Assembly: GCF_003217495.1 (NCBI RefSeq) | Contig: NZ_QJSW01000004.1 | Coordinates: 310,001-374,000, forward strand | Length of the DNA: 64,000 nucleotides | Reading direction: 5' to 3' | Source: Paenibacillus barcinonensis | Lineage (GTDB): Bacteria; Bacillota; Bacilli; Paenibacillales; Paenibacillaceae | Shown here: positions 53,996-63,242 of the stretch, piece by piece | Layout of the letters: every line of letters starts with the position of its first letter | Position numbering within the stretch: position 1 is the first letter of the stretch | Notes under the pieces: generated by a model | What the model was told of the DNA's origin: nothing | Databases searched by the model: none | The model's input: only the letters and a program-made list of their open reading frames with translations | Program-made: the position numbers and the translations under genes

Positions 53996-54811
53996 CTATC
54001 CTTGAAATTGCTTGCGCAGCTCAATGGGGGAAATTCCTTCATATTTTTTGAATACTGAACCGAAATAACTTGCACTGTTAAAACCGACAGCCCTCGCGAT
54101 ATCATGTGCTGTGATATCCTTCTGCTGTACAAGCATTTCCTTGGCCTTTAACAAACGGTAGCGAACCAGATATTCAAGAGGTGTCATATGAAACTCCTTC
54201 TTGAATATCCGGTTCAAATGCTGCTCAGTCACCTTCATCTGATTAGCCAGTATGGAGAGAGACAGGTCTTGCTGATAGTTCTGTTTGATGAAAGCAACAA
54301 GTTCTGCCAGTCGTAAGCGGCCTTCATTTCGTTCAACCTCGCTGTATCGTTCACCGTCAATGGTCAGCCTGACCAGAAGCATGTAGAGAAGTGCGGAGCC
54401 GTGCCAAATCTGGTCTCGATGTCTCGACTTCAACGCAATGGTGATTTCACGCAGCAGAATGCCGAGCATGCCATCCAGCTTGAAAGCCCGAAGCTCACCG
54501 ATCTGCAAGGAATGTAGAAATCTTGGAACAATGTAGCCATTAAAGGAAAGGCACTCAAATCGTAGCTTACTGCTTGGATTGTTATAATGATATGTGACTT
54601 CCGGGAACATGATCAGGGTGGTTCCTTTTCGAATGGAGAACTCCTGGTTCTTTGCTGCGATGCGCCCTGTTCCTCCGATGCACTGTACGATGGTGTAATC
54701 CCGTGAACGGTGGCTCCAATCTATTAATTCATTAACGGTCAACCGGTTCTGCCCTGTGATGATAAGGGGCATATCGGATTCCAGCGGACTCTCCGTGTTA
54801 GGTTGCGACAT
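53996..54811 (-). CDS. AraC-family regulator
   Basis: The 271-residue protein has an N-terminal cupin-type sensor and a C-terminal AraC domain (LAELVAFIKQNYQQDLSLSILANQMKVTEQHLNRIFKKEFHMTPLEYLVRYRLLKAKEMLVQQKDITAHDIARAVGFNSASYFGSVFKKYEGISPIELRK). The ribosome binding site GAGAGG is about 12 nt from the ATG. It is convergent with the DUF1349 gene and divergent from the flavoprotein gene 262 bp away. Target not evident. Confidence 0.83.
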   Translation of the reverse strand: MSQPNTESPLESDMPLIITGQNRLTVNELIDWSHRSRDYTIVQCIGGTGRIAAKNQEFSIRKGTTLIMFPEVTYHYNNPSSKLRFECLSFNGYIVPRFLHSLQIGELRAFKLDGMLGILLREITIALKSRHRDQIWHGSALLYMLLVRLTIDGERYSEVERNEGRLRLAELVAFIKQNYQQDLSLSILANQMKVTEQHLNRIFKKEFHMTPLEYLVRYRLLKAKEMLVQQKDITAHDIARAVGFNSASYFGSVFKKYEGISPIELRKQFQG

Positions 54812-55073
54812 TGTTGAATTATTCCTCTCTTCGTTAAAGGGTCTTATGCGCAGAGCTTGGATAGAACAAGAACAGAAGCCTGTAATAAACTAAGAGAAAT
54901 TATATTACATAAATGGAATTATTTTAAATATATCCAACGCTTCGTTTGCAGTGGATTGAACCTGCGCTGAGCGGTGTTTGTCTTGCCAATGGAATGTGAA
55001 ACAGATACGCTATAGGGAATGAGTTTATGAATGAAGGTCATACTTTGTACGAATCAAGAAGGGAATGCTTATA

Positions 55074-56201
55074 TTGAAGAAAGTTATCGTGATCGGAGCG
55101 GGAATATTAGGAGCCTCCACTGCTTATCATTTGGCGAAATCAGGCGTGGAGGTTCTGCTTATAGATCGGAAAGACGCTGGGCAAGCCACGGACGCGGCAG
55201 CAGGCATTATCTGCCCGTGGCTGTCCCAACGCCGGAATCAGGATTGGTATCAGCTTGCAAAGGCGGGTGCGCGTTACTACCCCGAGCTTATTGCCGGGCT
55301 GGAGCGCGAAGGGGAGACGGATACGGGATACGCACAGACAGGTGCACTCAGCATTCATACCGATATCAACAAGATTCAGAAGATGGCTGAGCGGGCCATG
55401 CTCCGCAGGCAGGATGCACCGGAGATCGGTACAATCACTTGTCTGGATGAAGCAGAAACCCGTGAACGCTTCCCCTTGCTTGGGGAAGGTTATCATTCGG
55501 TGTACATTAGTGGAGGTGCCCGCGTCGACGGGAGAGCACTGCGTGATGCGTTGATTCGCTCAGCTCAAAGGCATGAAGCGCGTGTAATTCAAGGTGATGC
55601 CTGCCTTGCTACTGAAGGAGAACGAGTAATCGGAGCGATAGTGAATACGGAGCATCATAGGGCAGATCAGGTTGTTGTCTGCACGGGTGCATGGGGCAAT
55701 GAGCTGATGAAGCCGTTAGGCATTCATTTTAAAGTACACTACCAGAAGGCTCAGATTATACATTTGCGTACGGCTCATGAAGCAGATACAGGTGGGTGGC
55801 CTGTCATTATGCCTCCTTCGGACCAGTATTTACTAGCGTTTAAGGCACAGAAAATGGTCATTGGTGCAACACACGAAAACGATGTCGAGGGATATGATAC
55901 ACGGATTACAGCGGGCGGTATGCAGGAGGTTTTGAACAAAGGACTGGAGCTTGCACCGGAACTGGCGCTTAGTACACTCGATGAGGTGCGTGTCGGTTTT
56001 CGTCCATTCACGCCAGGTTTTCTGCCTGTGCTGGGGCATGTTAAGGGAAGACCGGGTTTGATTACAGCCAATGGACTAGGGGCATCCGGCTTGACGATGG
56101 GCCCTTATATCGGCAGTCAGCTGGCAAAATTGGCTATTGGAATGGAGCTCGATATGAATATAGAAGCGTATGATGTGAGCAAAGCGATGGAGATCGAATG
56201 A
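55074..56201 (+). CDS. FAD-dependent amine/glycine oxidase-like oxidoreductase
   Basis: The 375-residue protein begins with a Rossmann FAD-binding motif (KKVIVIGAGILGASTAYHLAKSGVEVLLIDR, glycines at residues 8-13), keeps GDACLATEGERVIGAIVNTEH and VVVCTGAWGNEL, and ends with GFRPFTPGFLPVLGHVKGRPGLITANGLGASGLTMGPYIGSQLAKL. This is the D-amino acid oxidase/dehydrogenase (DadA, glycine oxidase) pattern. AAGAAGGGA favours TTG 55074; ATG 55065 is only about one base from the site. Likely deaminates a small amino acid; no thiamine genes nearby, so ThiO is unlikely. Not obviously in an operon with the small gene downstream, though the gap is only 31 nt. Confidence 0.82.
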   Translation: MKKVIVIGAGILGASTAYHLAKSGVEVLLIDRKDAGQATDAAAGIICPWLSQRRNQDWYQLAKAGARYYPELIAGLEREGETDTGYAQTGALSIHTDINKIQKMAERAMLRRQDAPEIGTITCLDEAETRERFPLLGEGYHSVYISGGARVDGRALRDALIRSAQRHEARVIQGDACLATEGERVIGAIVNTEHHRADQVVVCTGAWGNELMKPLGIHFKVHYQKAQIIHLRTAHEADTGGWPVIMPPSDQYLLAFKAQKMVIGATHENDVEGYDTRITAGGMQEVLNKGLELAPELALSTLDEVRVGFRPFTPGFLPVLGHVKGRPGLITANGLGASGLTMGPYIGSQLAKLAIGMELDMNIEAYDVSKAMEIE

Positions 56202-56232
56202 AAAGTTGATGCGATAAAGGGGGAGTCCACCA

Positions 56233-56523
56233 ATGACGTATTCTCAACGCTTATCCGGTGCAGCTAGTCTGTCTGAAATCATGCATTTGGAGCATCAGAT
56301 TACACAAGTAAAAGAAAAGCAGGCTACTGCTGACGAAAGTCTGAAACAATATAAACAGCAATGGACCGAGTATACATCTAAGCTGCACAAAGGTGAACTA
56401 TTCCTAGAGCCTGCGGAAAGACAGGCTATTCAAGTTAAACTCGAAGCCGCGCAAACGCTGGTTAATACATTGACAGCACAGCTTAACGAGTTGGAGCTGG
56501 CTCTGGAGCAGCTTGGAGATTAA
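56233..56523 (+). CDS. Small coiled-coil protein of unknown function
   Basis: The 96-residue protein is almost wholly helical with heptad-like leucines (HLEHQITQVKEKQATADESLKQYKQQWTEY and IQVKLEAAQTLVNTLTAQLNELELALEQLGD), so it probably forms a coiled coil. It has no signal peptide, membrane segment or known domain. AAGGGGGAG precedes the ATG by about 8 nt. It is 31 nt downstream of the flavoprotein gene and 33 nt upstream of an acetyltransferase gene, all in one direction. Confidence 0.65.
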   Translation: MTYSQRLSGAASLSEIMHLEHQITQVKEKQATADESLKQYKQQWTEYTSKLHKGELFLEPAERQAIQVKLEAAQTLVNTLTAQLNELELALEQLGD

Positions 56524-56556
56524 GCCGTTTTCACGCTGGCTGCAGGAGGATTAAGG

Positions 56557-57099
56557 ATGAAGTATGAGTCTGACCGAATCTATTTAAGAGCTTGGACGGC
56601 AGAAGATGCTGTACTGCTCCAACATTTTCAGCTTCACAATCGAGAACAGATCGAAAGGATTACCGCCAATAAACGAGATGAGGCATTTTATAGTTTACAG
56701 GCACAGACCGAGCTGATTCAGGACTGGCTTGAGAGAAGAAAAGCTGGAAAACGGTATTCTTTCGGTATTTTTCTAAATGATACGGATGAATTGGTGGGTG
56801 AAATCTCACTTTTTCTCATTGAACTGAATGGCGCAGCCACCTGGATGGTCGGATATGCAACAGATCGGCTGCACAATGGTCAAGGATATATGAGTGAAGC
56901 GTTGAAGCGTCTTTTACAGTTCGCCAAAGAAGAGACGGATATTAAGCAGCTCGTGGCTGGTGCTGTGCCCGATAATGAAGGTTCTATCCGTGTTCTTCTG
57001 AAAGCAGGCTTTCGGGAAACAGGCTCACATGATGTGCCTATTCAAGGCGTCATAAAAAAACATATCATGCTGACGATATCGCTGGGGGATGCCGATTAA
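56557..57099 (+). CDS. GNAT-family acetyltransferase, RimJ/RimL-like
   Basis: The 180-residue protein has the RimJ/RimL pattern: IYLRAWTAEDAVLLQHF at the start, FGIFLNDTDELVGEISLFLI, GYATDRLHNGQGYMSEALKRLLQFAKEE (acetyl-CoA-binding turn) and VPDNEGSIRVLLKAGFRETG. It transfers acetyl to a protein N-terminus or small amine. AGGAGGATTAAGG precedes the ATG. The response-regulator gene follows 35 nt later. Confidence 0.83.
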   Translation: MKYESDRIYLRAWTAEDAVLLQHFQLHNREQIERITANKRDEAFYSLQAQTELIQDWLERRKAGKRYSFGIFLNDTDELVGEISLFLIELNGAATWMVGYATDRLHNGQGYMSEALKRLLQFAKEETDIKQLVAGAVPDNEGSIRVLLKAGFRETGSHDVPIQGVIKKHIMLTISLGDAD

Positions 57100-57134
57100 A
57101 AACGTATATCACAAGTCAAAGGAGAAAGAAGTAT

Positions 57135-57812
57135 ATGGCTACCATATTAGTTGCAGACGATGATGCGAATATACGTGAGCTTGTCTGTTTGTTTCTTAGA
57201 AATGATGGGTTTACCACTGTCGAGGCTGTGGACGGGAAACAGGCGCTTGATCTCTACCTGCAAACCCCCGTTGATCTGGTCGTTTTGGACATTATGATGC
57301 CGGTGATGGACGGATGGAGCCTTTGTAAGGAATTGAGGAGATTGAATGCTGACCTGCCATTGCTCATGTTAACGGCGAGAGGTGAGACCTGGGAGAAGGT
57401 TAAGGGCTTCGAATTGGGCTCGGATGATTATCTAACAAAACCGTTTGACCCTTTGGAGCTAACGGCACGTGTCAAGGCGTTGCTGAAGCGTTACAAAATT
57501 GGCTCCACACACCTGATACAGTTTGGCAACGTTACGCTGGATCGTCAGAGCTATAAGGTCATCGCTGGTGAAGAGTCCTTAACCCTGCCGCTCAAGGAAT
57601 TCGAACTGTTGTTCAAGCTGGCAGGCACACCGGGACAAGTCTATACGCGAGAACAGTTAATAGATCAGATCTGGGGGCTCGACTATACAGGTGATGATCG
57701 AACGGTGGATGTACATATCAAGCGTTTACGCGAACGTTTTGCGAAGACTTCCGATTTTCAGATCGAGACAGTTCGGGGATTAGGATATCGGCTTGAGGTC
57801 AAGCATGATTAA
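57135..57812 (+). CDS. OmpR/PhoB-family response regulator
   Basis: The 225-residue protein has a receiver domain with the acidic pocket ADDDA (residues 7-11), phosphorylation site D52 in LVVLDIMMP, T80 and K102 (LTKPF), and a C-terminal winged helix (LPLKEFELLFKLAGTPGQVYTREQLIDQIWG...RTVDVHIKRLRERF...TVRGLGYRLEV). AAAGGAG precedes the ATG. Its 3' end overlaps the histidine kinase gene by 8 bases, so the pair is translationally coupled. The signal and targets are unknown; the hydrolase genes downstream are candidates. Confidence 0.9.
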   Translation: MATILVADDDANIRELVCLFLRNDGFTTVEAVDGKQALDLYLQTPVDLVVLDIMMPVMDGWSLCKELRRLNADLPLLMLTARGETWEKVKGFELGSDDYLTKPFDPLELTARVKALLKRYKIGSTHLIQFGNVTLDRQSYKVIAGEESLTLPLKEFELLFKLAGTPGQVYTREQLIDQIWGLDYTGDDRTVDVHIKRLRERFAKTSDFQIETVRGLGYRLEVKHD

Positions 57813-59175
57813 GTCGCTGTACATTCGGGTTGTTGTGACCTTCCTGGTTTCTGTAATTGCCGGGACGTTGATTGCTTTTTTCTTATCGACCTGGATATTT
57901 GAAGATCGACTAAATAAGAATGCACAGATCAACATAAGTAACTTTGGTCAGGATGTCATCCAAATATACCAAACCCTTCCGTTATCGGAAGCTGATGCAT
58001 TCATCAACAAGATGAAGCAGCTGGATTTGTACTATATTCGCATGTATGAGCCTTCCGGTCAGCTCCTTACGTTTGGCAAGGAACGAGATCACCGGCCGAT
58101 TCCAGTGACGGCGGAGCAGATACAGAAGGTGCTGGCTGGGAACGTTTTGGAGCTGACTCCCAGTGGCTTGGGTACAGTGCTACTAGGGTTGCAGGTTCAG
58201 ACCACGAGCGGGACCCGGGCCATGTTTCTGGAAACCTTGTCACCACCGGCTGCTTCTACTGTAATCACATGGGGCACAATATTTGCTCTTTCATCCCTTG
58301 CTACCGGAAGCCTGATCATCCTGATTGCCTCCGTATTTCTGGTCAGGCCGATCAAAACGTTGACCCGGGCAACGAAACGTATTGCAGCAGGTGATTTTAA
58401 TGTAAGGCTAAATATTAAGCAAACGAGTGAACTGGGCACACTTGCTCGCAGCTTTGAAGAGATGATGCAGGATTTGCAGCAACTGGAGCAGATGAGAAGA
58501 GAGTTTGTAGCCAACGTCTCACATGAGGTGCAGTCACCGCTCACATCCATATCAGGGTATGCCCAGGCTCTGAAAAATGTAGATTTACCGGACCAGGATC
58601 GAGAGCGGTATCTTGACATTATTATTTCTGAAGCAAAGCGGATGTCCAAAATGAGCGATAGCCTGCTCAAGCTTAGTGTGCTTGAATCACAGTCTCATCA
58701 GCTACAGCTGTCTACACGTGATCTGGATGAGCAGATCAGACGGGTTATCGTTGCATTACAGCCTCAATGGTCTGCTCGGCATATTCGTTTTGAGCTGCAT
58801 TTGCAGAAGGTTCCTGTTCTCGCAGATCATGATCAATTGAATCAGGTATGGACGAATATGCTCAGCAATGCAATTAAGTTTTCAGAAGATAGTGGTGTGA
58901 TTCACGTCAGGATGGAGCGAGATATCAGAAATGTAACGGTAAAAATATCGGATCAGGGGATTGGTATTGCATTGGAGGATCAAAAACGTATATTTGAGCG
59001 GTTCTTTAAAGCAGATCGTTCTCACAGTCGTAAATATGATGGCAGCGGAATGGGGCTTGCTATCACCAAACAGATTGTGTCGTTACACCAAGGGGATATC
59101 CGGGTGACTAGTACAGTGGGTCAAGGAACAACGTTTATCATCAGTTTGCCAACCAGCCCACCAACGGCCGAATAG
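57805..59175 (+). CDS. Membrane sensor histidine kinase
   Basis: The 456-residue protein has two membrane segments (residues about 8-30 and 155-180) bounding an extracellular sensor domain, a HAMP linker (VRPIKTLTRATKRIAAGDFNVRL), and the HisKA dimerisation site with H240 in FVANVSHEVQSPLTSI. The ATP-binding domain carries DQGIGIALEDQKRIFERFFKADRS and GSGMGLAITKQIV. The box SHEVQSPL has Q where most kinases have R or K. It phosphorylates the response regulator encoded by the overlapping gene. A terminator follows at 59220. Confidence 0.9.
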   Translation: MIKSLYIRVVVTFLVSVIAGTLIAFFLSTWIFEDRLNKNAQINISNFGQDVIQIYQTLPLSEADAFINKMKQLDLYYIRMYEPSGQLLTFGKERDHRPIPVTAEQIQKVLAGNVLELTPSGLGTVLLGLQVQTTSGTRAMFLETLSPPAASTVITWGTIFALSSLATGSLIILIASVFLVRPIKTLTRATKRIAAGDFNVRLNIKQTSELGTLARSFEEMMQDLQQLEQMRREFVANVSHEVQSPLTSISGYAQALKNVDLPDQDRERYLDIIISEAKRMSKMSDSLLKLSVLESQSHQLQLSTRDLDEQIRRVIVALQPQWSARHIRFELHLQKVPVLADHDQLNQVWTNMLSNAIKFSEDSGVIHVRMERDIRNVTVKISDQGIGIALEDQKRIFERFFKADRSHSRKYDGSGMGLAITKQIVSLHQGDIRVTSTVGQGTTFIISLPTSPPTAE

Positions 59176-59219
59176 CTTCACTTTTCCAGTTGTGAATACG
59201 TTTCATGAGATTTCAGAAG

Positions 59220-59267
59220 GCTGCGTTTATGTACAAGTTCGCTTGTAGATAAGCGCAGCATTTTTTT
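59220..59267 (+). terminator. Terminator of the two-component operon
   Basis: GCTGCG/CGCAGC, TTAT/ATAA and TACAAG/CTTGTA form a long, evenly interrupted stem closed by a TTCG loop (59220-59259), followed by seven T. Confidence 0.85.
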
Positions 59268-59404
59268 GCTTTATTCATGTTTAGTTCATAGAGACGTCAT
59301 GGGCAGTACATGTTTGAGGATTAAAATCGGCTTAGAAGCTGATGCAGCAACATAGATTGGCGGCTTTGATGAAGCCAGGCATCTGAGAAAAGAGAGGGAT
59401 ACAA

Positions 59405-60868
59405 ATGCGATTATTTGAAATGCTTTTAGTTCTATCCTGTTTCGCTTTAATGATGAATGTATTATTTGTTGGAAGAAATACAAAGAAAACAGACTTGGCT
59501 ATAGCCATGGGGAGCAGCGTTATATTTGTAGTGCACCTGTTAAGCGAGGGGTACAGATGGCAGATGCTCTTGATATATATCACGACAGGTCTGCTCATAG
59601 TCATCGTTTCATCAAGGTATTTTCAGAAGAGCAGGAACTACAAATTAGGGAAGCTGTTGAAATACAGTTTGGCCTCCATCATCGTTGTGCTTATGGTGGT
59701 ATCTGTCGGTTTATCCGTATACATGCCCGTCTTTCATTTGCCAAAACCGGATGGCCCGGAGCAAGTGGGCACTCAAACCTTTCATTGGACGGATCTAAGC
59801 AGAGATGAGGTTTTGACTGCGGATCAAAGTGATAAGAGAGAGCTCATGATTCAGATCTGGTACCCTGCTGAACGCAAAGATAACAGCAAGAGTGAATTTC
59901 TTTTTCCAAAAGATAAAGAGATGTTCAAGAAATATATTCAGACCTACGCGAACTCGTTGCACCTTCCTGAGTTTGTATTCGATTATTGGAAGTACAGCAG
60001 GACCAACACATATGAAAATGCAGAAATAGTACCCTCAACAAGCCCGTATCCGTTGGTGCTGTTATCACATGGTATGGGAACCAGTAGAGTTCTGCATGCA
60101 TCACAGGCGGAGAATCTGGCCAGTCATGGATATATCGTGGTAACTATTGATCATACGTATAGCACGTTTGCTACTATTTTCCCGGATGGCCGTGTAACGG
60201 ATTATAAAACCAAGGTCAAAACAATAGATGAACGCAGAACAATCGGGGAGATATGGACTGAAGATGTGAAGTTTGTCATCAATCAAGTGGAAAAGCTTAA
60301 TTCAGGTGCAATCGAGAGTCAATTTAAAGGGAAAATGGATGTAAGTCACATGGGTGTGATGGGGCATTCTTTTGGTGGCGCAACAGCGTTTAATACAGCT
60401 TATGTGGATGATCGAATCAAGGCCGGAATTAATATGGACGGGTCATTAATTGAAGTGGTGAACAGAGAGGATATACGCAAGCCGTTTATGTTCATCCGGT
60501 CGGGAAGTTTTAAAGATTGGCTAGTCGATTTTAAAAAGAAAAAGTCGCATAACAAGGTAAATGATGAGGTGAATAAACAGCTTTCAGATGAACTGCACAT
60601 TATTAAAAATGTGATCAGGCAAGGGGGGAATGCGATTTATGTAGAGGGCACCGAGCATTTTAATTTTACAGATCTGCAATTCTATTCCCCGTTGATTAAA
60701 CTGACAGGCATTACAGGAGATATAGACGGTAAAAGAGGATCAAATATCGTAAATCAGTATGTTCTCGATTTTTTCAATACGTATCTGAAAGGAACGGGAG
60801 GTGATCTGATTCAGGGGCCAAACGGCAAGTATCCGGAAGTGAAATTCGTGGAATCAAGCGAGTTGTAA
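59405..60868 (+). CDS. Membrane-anchored lipase, PAF-acetylhydrolase-like
   Basis: The 487-residue protein has four N-terminal hydrophobic segments (within the first 120 residues). The alpha/beta hydrolase domain has SPYPLVLLSHGMGTSR, HGYIVVTIDHTY, the nucleophile elbow VMGHSFGGATA, aspartate in GINMDGSL and histidine in EGTEHFNFTD. This is the plasma PAF-acetylhydrolase/isoform II type. GAGAGGGAT precedes the ATG. It follows the two-component operon after a terminator and precedes a serine hydrolase gene, so a role in lipid or envelope turnover is plausible. Substrate unknown. Confidence 0.82.
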   Translation: MRLFEMLLVLSCFALMMNVLFVGRNTKKTDLAIAMGSSVIFVVHLLSEGYRWQMLLIYITTGLLIVIVSSRYFQKSRNYKLGKLLKYSLASIIVVLMVVSVGLSVYMPVFHLPKPDGPEQVGTQTFHWTDLSRDEVLTADQSDKRELMIQIWYPAERKDNSKSEFLFPKDKEMFKKYIQTYANSLHLPEFVFDYWKYSRTNTYENAEIVPSTSPYPLVLLSHGMGTSRVLHASQAENLASHGYIVVTIDHTYSTFATIFPDGRVTDYKTKVKTIDERRTIGEIWTEDVKFVINQVEKLNSGAIESQFKGKMDVSHMGVMGHSFGGATAFNTAYVDDRIKAGINMDGSLIEVVNREDIRKPFMFIRSGSFKDWLVDFKKKKSHNKVNDEVNKQLSDELHIIKNVIRQGGNAIYVEGTEHFNFTDLQFYSPLIKLTGITGDIDGKRGSNIVNQYVLDFFNTYLKGTGGDLIQGPNGKYPEVKFVESSEL

Positions 60869-60924
60869 TTGTGCCCGAGGGATAATTGAACGATGCAGCA
60901 TACACAAATCAGGAGGAGATGTGA

Positions 60925-63060
60925 ATGAACATACAAGATACAGAGGACAAACGGAGCATGCGTAAGAGCATGATCAAACGAGTCATCAAGAGACGAACTT
61001 CAATCACCGCGCTCAGTCTGGTGATAACCCTGTTAACACCATGGACGGTTATGGCTGAATCTTCTAATACGAACAGTAGTGATCTAACCTATCAAAAAAC
61101 CAAGCAAACGGTGATCGAGAAGGCCAAGTCTCTTACCGAGACATATGGGATCACAAGTGTGCAGTATGCACTGATGGATCAAGGAGAGATTGTTGTCTCC
61201 GGGCAGACGGGCAAGAATGACTTGCAAGGGCAAGTTCCTCTTACATCCGATACGATCTATGGCATAGGGTCAACCAGTAAAATGTTTCTTACAGCTTCGG
61301 TAATGAAGCTGGTGGATGAAGGCAAGGTGAATCTCGATCTGCCAGTGACATCCTATATTCCAGAATTCAAGATGAAAGATGAGCGATATAAGCAAATCAC
61401 ACCACGCATGCTTTTGAACCATTCGGCTGGTCTTCTGGGCACTTCGAGCCACAATGCATCGCTGTATGGAGACAATGATACCTTTGCGCATGATACCTTT
61501 TTAGAACAATTGACTGCACAGAATCTGAAGGCAGAGCCTGGTGCGTATTCCGTTTATACGAACGACGGGTTTACTTTAGCTGAGATTTTGGTTGAGCGGG
61601 TGAGTGGCATGAGTTTTACGGCTTTTATACACAAGCACTTCACAGAGCCTCTGAACATGGAGCATACGAAAACACCACAAGATGTGGTTAACCCGGCAGA
61701 TATGGCAGGAATCTATTCGCCGTTATATGAAGGCCAGCTTCCACAAGAGAATTATAATATCATTGCATCAGGAGGCATCTATTCCACGGCTCAAGATCTG
61801 GTGAAATTCTCACAAATCTTCACTGGAGAGGTCAAGGGCATTTTATCCAGCAAATCAGTACAGGCCATGGAACAAAAAGAATACAAAAAGGGCATGTGGC
61901 CAGAGGACAGTGATGCGTCTATCTCTTACGGATTAGGATGGGATAGCGTGGACTTGTATCCATTCAGTGAATACGGCATCAAGGCGGTTACAAAAGGTGG
62001 AGATACGGTATCATACCATTCATCTCTGGTCGTACTTCCAGAGCACAACCTGGCGGCAGCCGTTACCTCTTCAGGAGGCTCAAGTGCGCTGGATCAAACG
62101 ATAGCGAGCGAACTGTTGCTCAGCGCACTGGAGGCCAAGGACATTATTCAAGAACGCAAGCCGGCAAAAACGTTTGGAGTACCTGTAAAGGCTGATATGC
62201 CTGAAGAGTTGTTAAAGTATGCAGGGAATTATGGCGGCAATAAACCGGTGAAGAAGGTGGAGGTGAATCCGTCTGGGCAACTGCTGATTTCTTCTGCTTC
62301 AAATAGTACTTCGGATCAATATATCTACACGTCCGATGGGACATTTGTAAACAAGGAAGGAACACAAAAGTTAAAGTTTGTTGAGGAGTCTAACGGTCAG
62401 ATCTACTTGTGGTCCCGGTCCTATATGTCCATACGAGGGTTAGGTCAGCTCGCTTTCTCGGAATATACGGCGCAAAAACTCGAAAGCAATGAATTGTCGA
62501 GCGAGATTCAGGCGGCATGGAATCAGCGTGAGGGGAATACGTACTATTTGCTCAATGAAAAATATACTTCAATGGCCTATCTGCATGCTTCAACAATTAT
62601 TCCTATGCAGTTCGACAAGCAAGTTCCAGGGTATGTTGGCAGCAGTAAAATCATTGGAGCTAATCGGGCAGTGAATCAAGTCCAGATTCCCGGTCTGGCT
62701 GGTCGGGATACAACGGATATCCAGTTTTTGAGCCAAAACGGAATCGAGTATATTACGGCAGCAGGTCCCGTATATGCCAGTGAAGGTATAGTACAATCAC
62801 TATACAGCGGCAAGCAATCCAGAGTAACGATTCAGTTGGACGGTTATGCGAGATGGTTCTCGGTACCGGCTGCGGTTAGCGGTAAGGTAATGACAGTGAA
62901 GATGCCTGCCACGGGCTCCTTCGCTGTGTATGATCAAAGAGGTGCTTGTATTCATCATACTGTGATCAGTGGGAAGAATGAGGTTGTCTTACCTGAAAAC
63001 GGCCGTATCGTATTTGCAGGTGAGCCTGATTCAGTGTTTGAAGTTTCATTGAACAAATAA
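60925..63060 (+). CDS. Beta-lactamase-fold serine hydrolase (class C/PBP4*-like)
   Basis: The 711-residue protein has a basic N-terminus and signal-type segment ([19 protein letters not shown], residues about 26-44). The catalytic domain carries S116-T-S-K119 (IGSTSKMF), Y211-T-N ([12 protein letters not shown]) and [16 protein letters not shown] as the third motif. Its C-terminal 300 residues form a further beta-rich region (EYAGNYGG-like start). These proteins are extracellular D-alanyl-acting or esterase enzymes rather than true resistance enzymes. CAGGAGGAG precedes the ATG. It lies 57 nt behind the lipase gene, probably cotranscribed. Confidence 0.83.
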   Translation: MNIQDTEDKRSMRKSMIKRVIKRRTSITALSLVITLLTPWTVMAESSNTNSSDLTYQKTKQTVIEKAKSLTETYGITSVQYALMDQGEIVVSGQTGKNDLQGQVPLTSDTIYGIGSTSKMFLTASVMKLVDEGKVNLDLPVTSYIPEFKMKDERYKQITPRMLLNHSAGLLGTSSHNASLYGDNDTFAHDTFLEQLTAQNLKAEPGAYSVYTNDGFTLAEILVERVSGMSFTAFIHKHFTEPLNMEHTKTPQDVVNPADMAGIYSPLYEGQLPQENYNIIASGGIYSTAQDLVKFSQIFTGEVKGILSSKSVQAMEQKEYKKGMWPEDSDASISYGLGWDSVDLYPFSEYGIKAVTKGGDTVSYHSSLVVLPEHNLAAAVTSSGGSSALDQTIASELLLSALEAKDIIQERKPAKTFGVPVKADMPEELLKYAGNYGGNKPVKKVEVNPSGQLLISSASNSTSDQYIYTSDGTFVNKEGTQKLKFVEESNGQIYLWSRSYMSIRGLGQLAFSEYTAQKLESNELSSEIQAAWNQREGNTYYLLNEKYTSMAYLHASTIIPMQFDKQVPGYVGSSKIIGANRAVNQVQIPGLAGRDTTDIQFLSQNGIEYITAAGPVYASEGIVQSLYSGKQSRVTIQLDGYARWFSVPAAVSGKVMTVKMPATGSFAVYDQRGACIHHTVISGKNEVVLPENGRIVFAGEPDSVFEVSLNK

Positions 63061-63107
63061 AATAAGAACATGATAACGTTAATTCGTATTGTTGGGATTA
63101 TTATACG

Positions 63108-63141
63108 AAAGGTCTTCTCTATGATGTGGAGAAGGCTTTTT
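63108..63141 (+). terminator. Terminator of the serine hydrolase gene
   Basis: AAAGGTCTTCTC pairs with GAGAAGGCTTTT with one internal mismatch region and a 9-nt loop, followed by T. Confidence 0.7.
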
Positions 63142-63242
63142 GGCTGTGGATGAGAGAACGGGTTTACATGTTTTGGAAGAATGTATAAAATGATATTCAC
63201 TGTACAAACGAATTTGAATGTGGAGAGTGAGCGTGAATAGGA

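Noticed and set aside
60925..63060. Beta-lactamase resistance gene
   Set aside because: The protein is about twice the length of class C enzymes, has a C-terminal beta-rich extension and PBP4*-like motifs; hydrolysis of beta-lactams is not implied.
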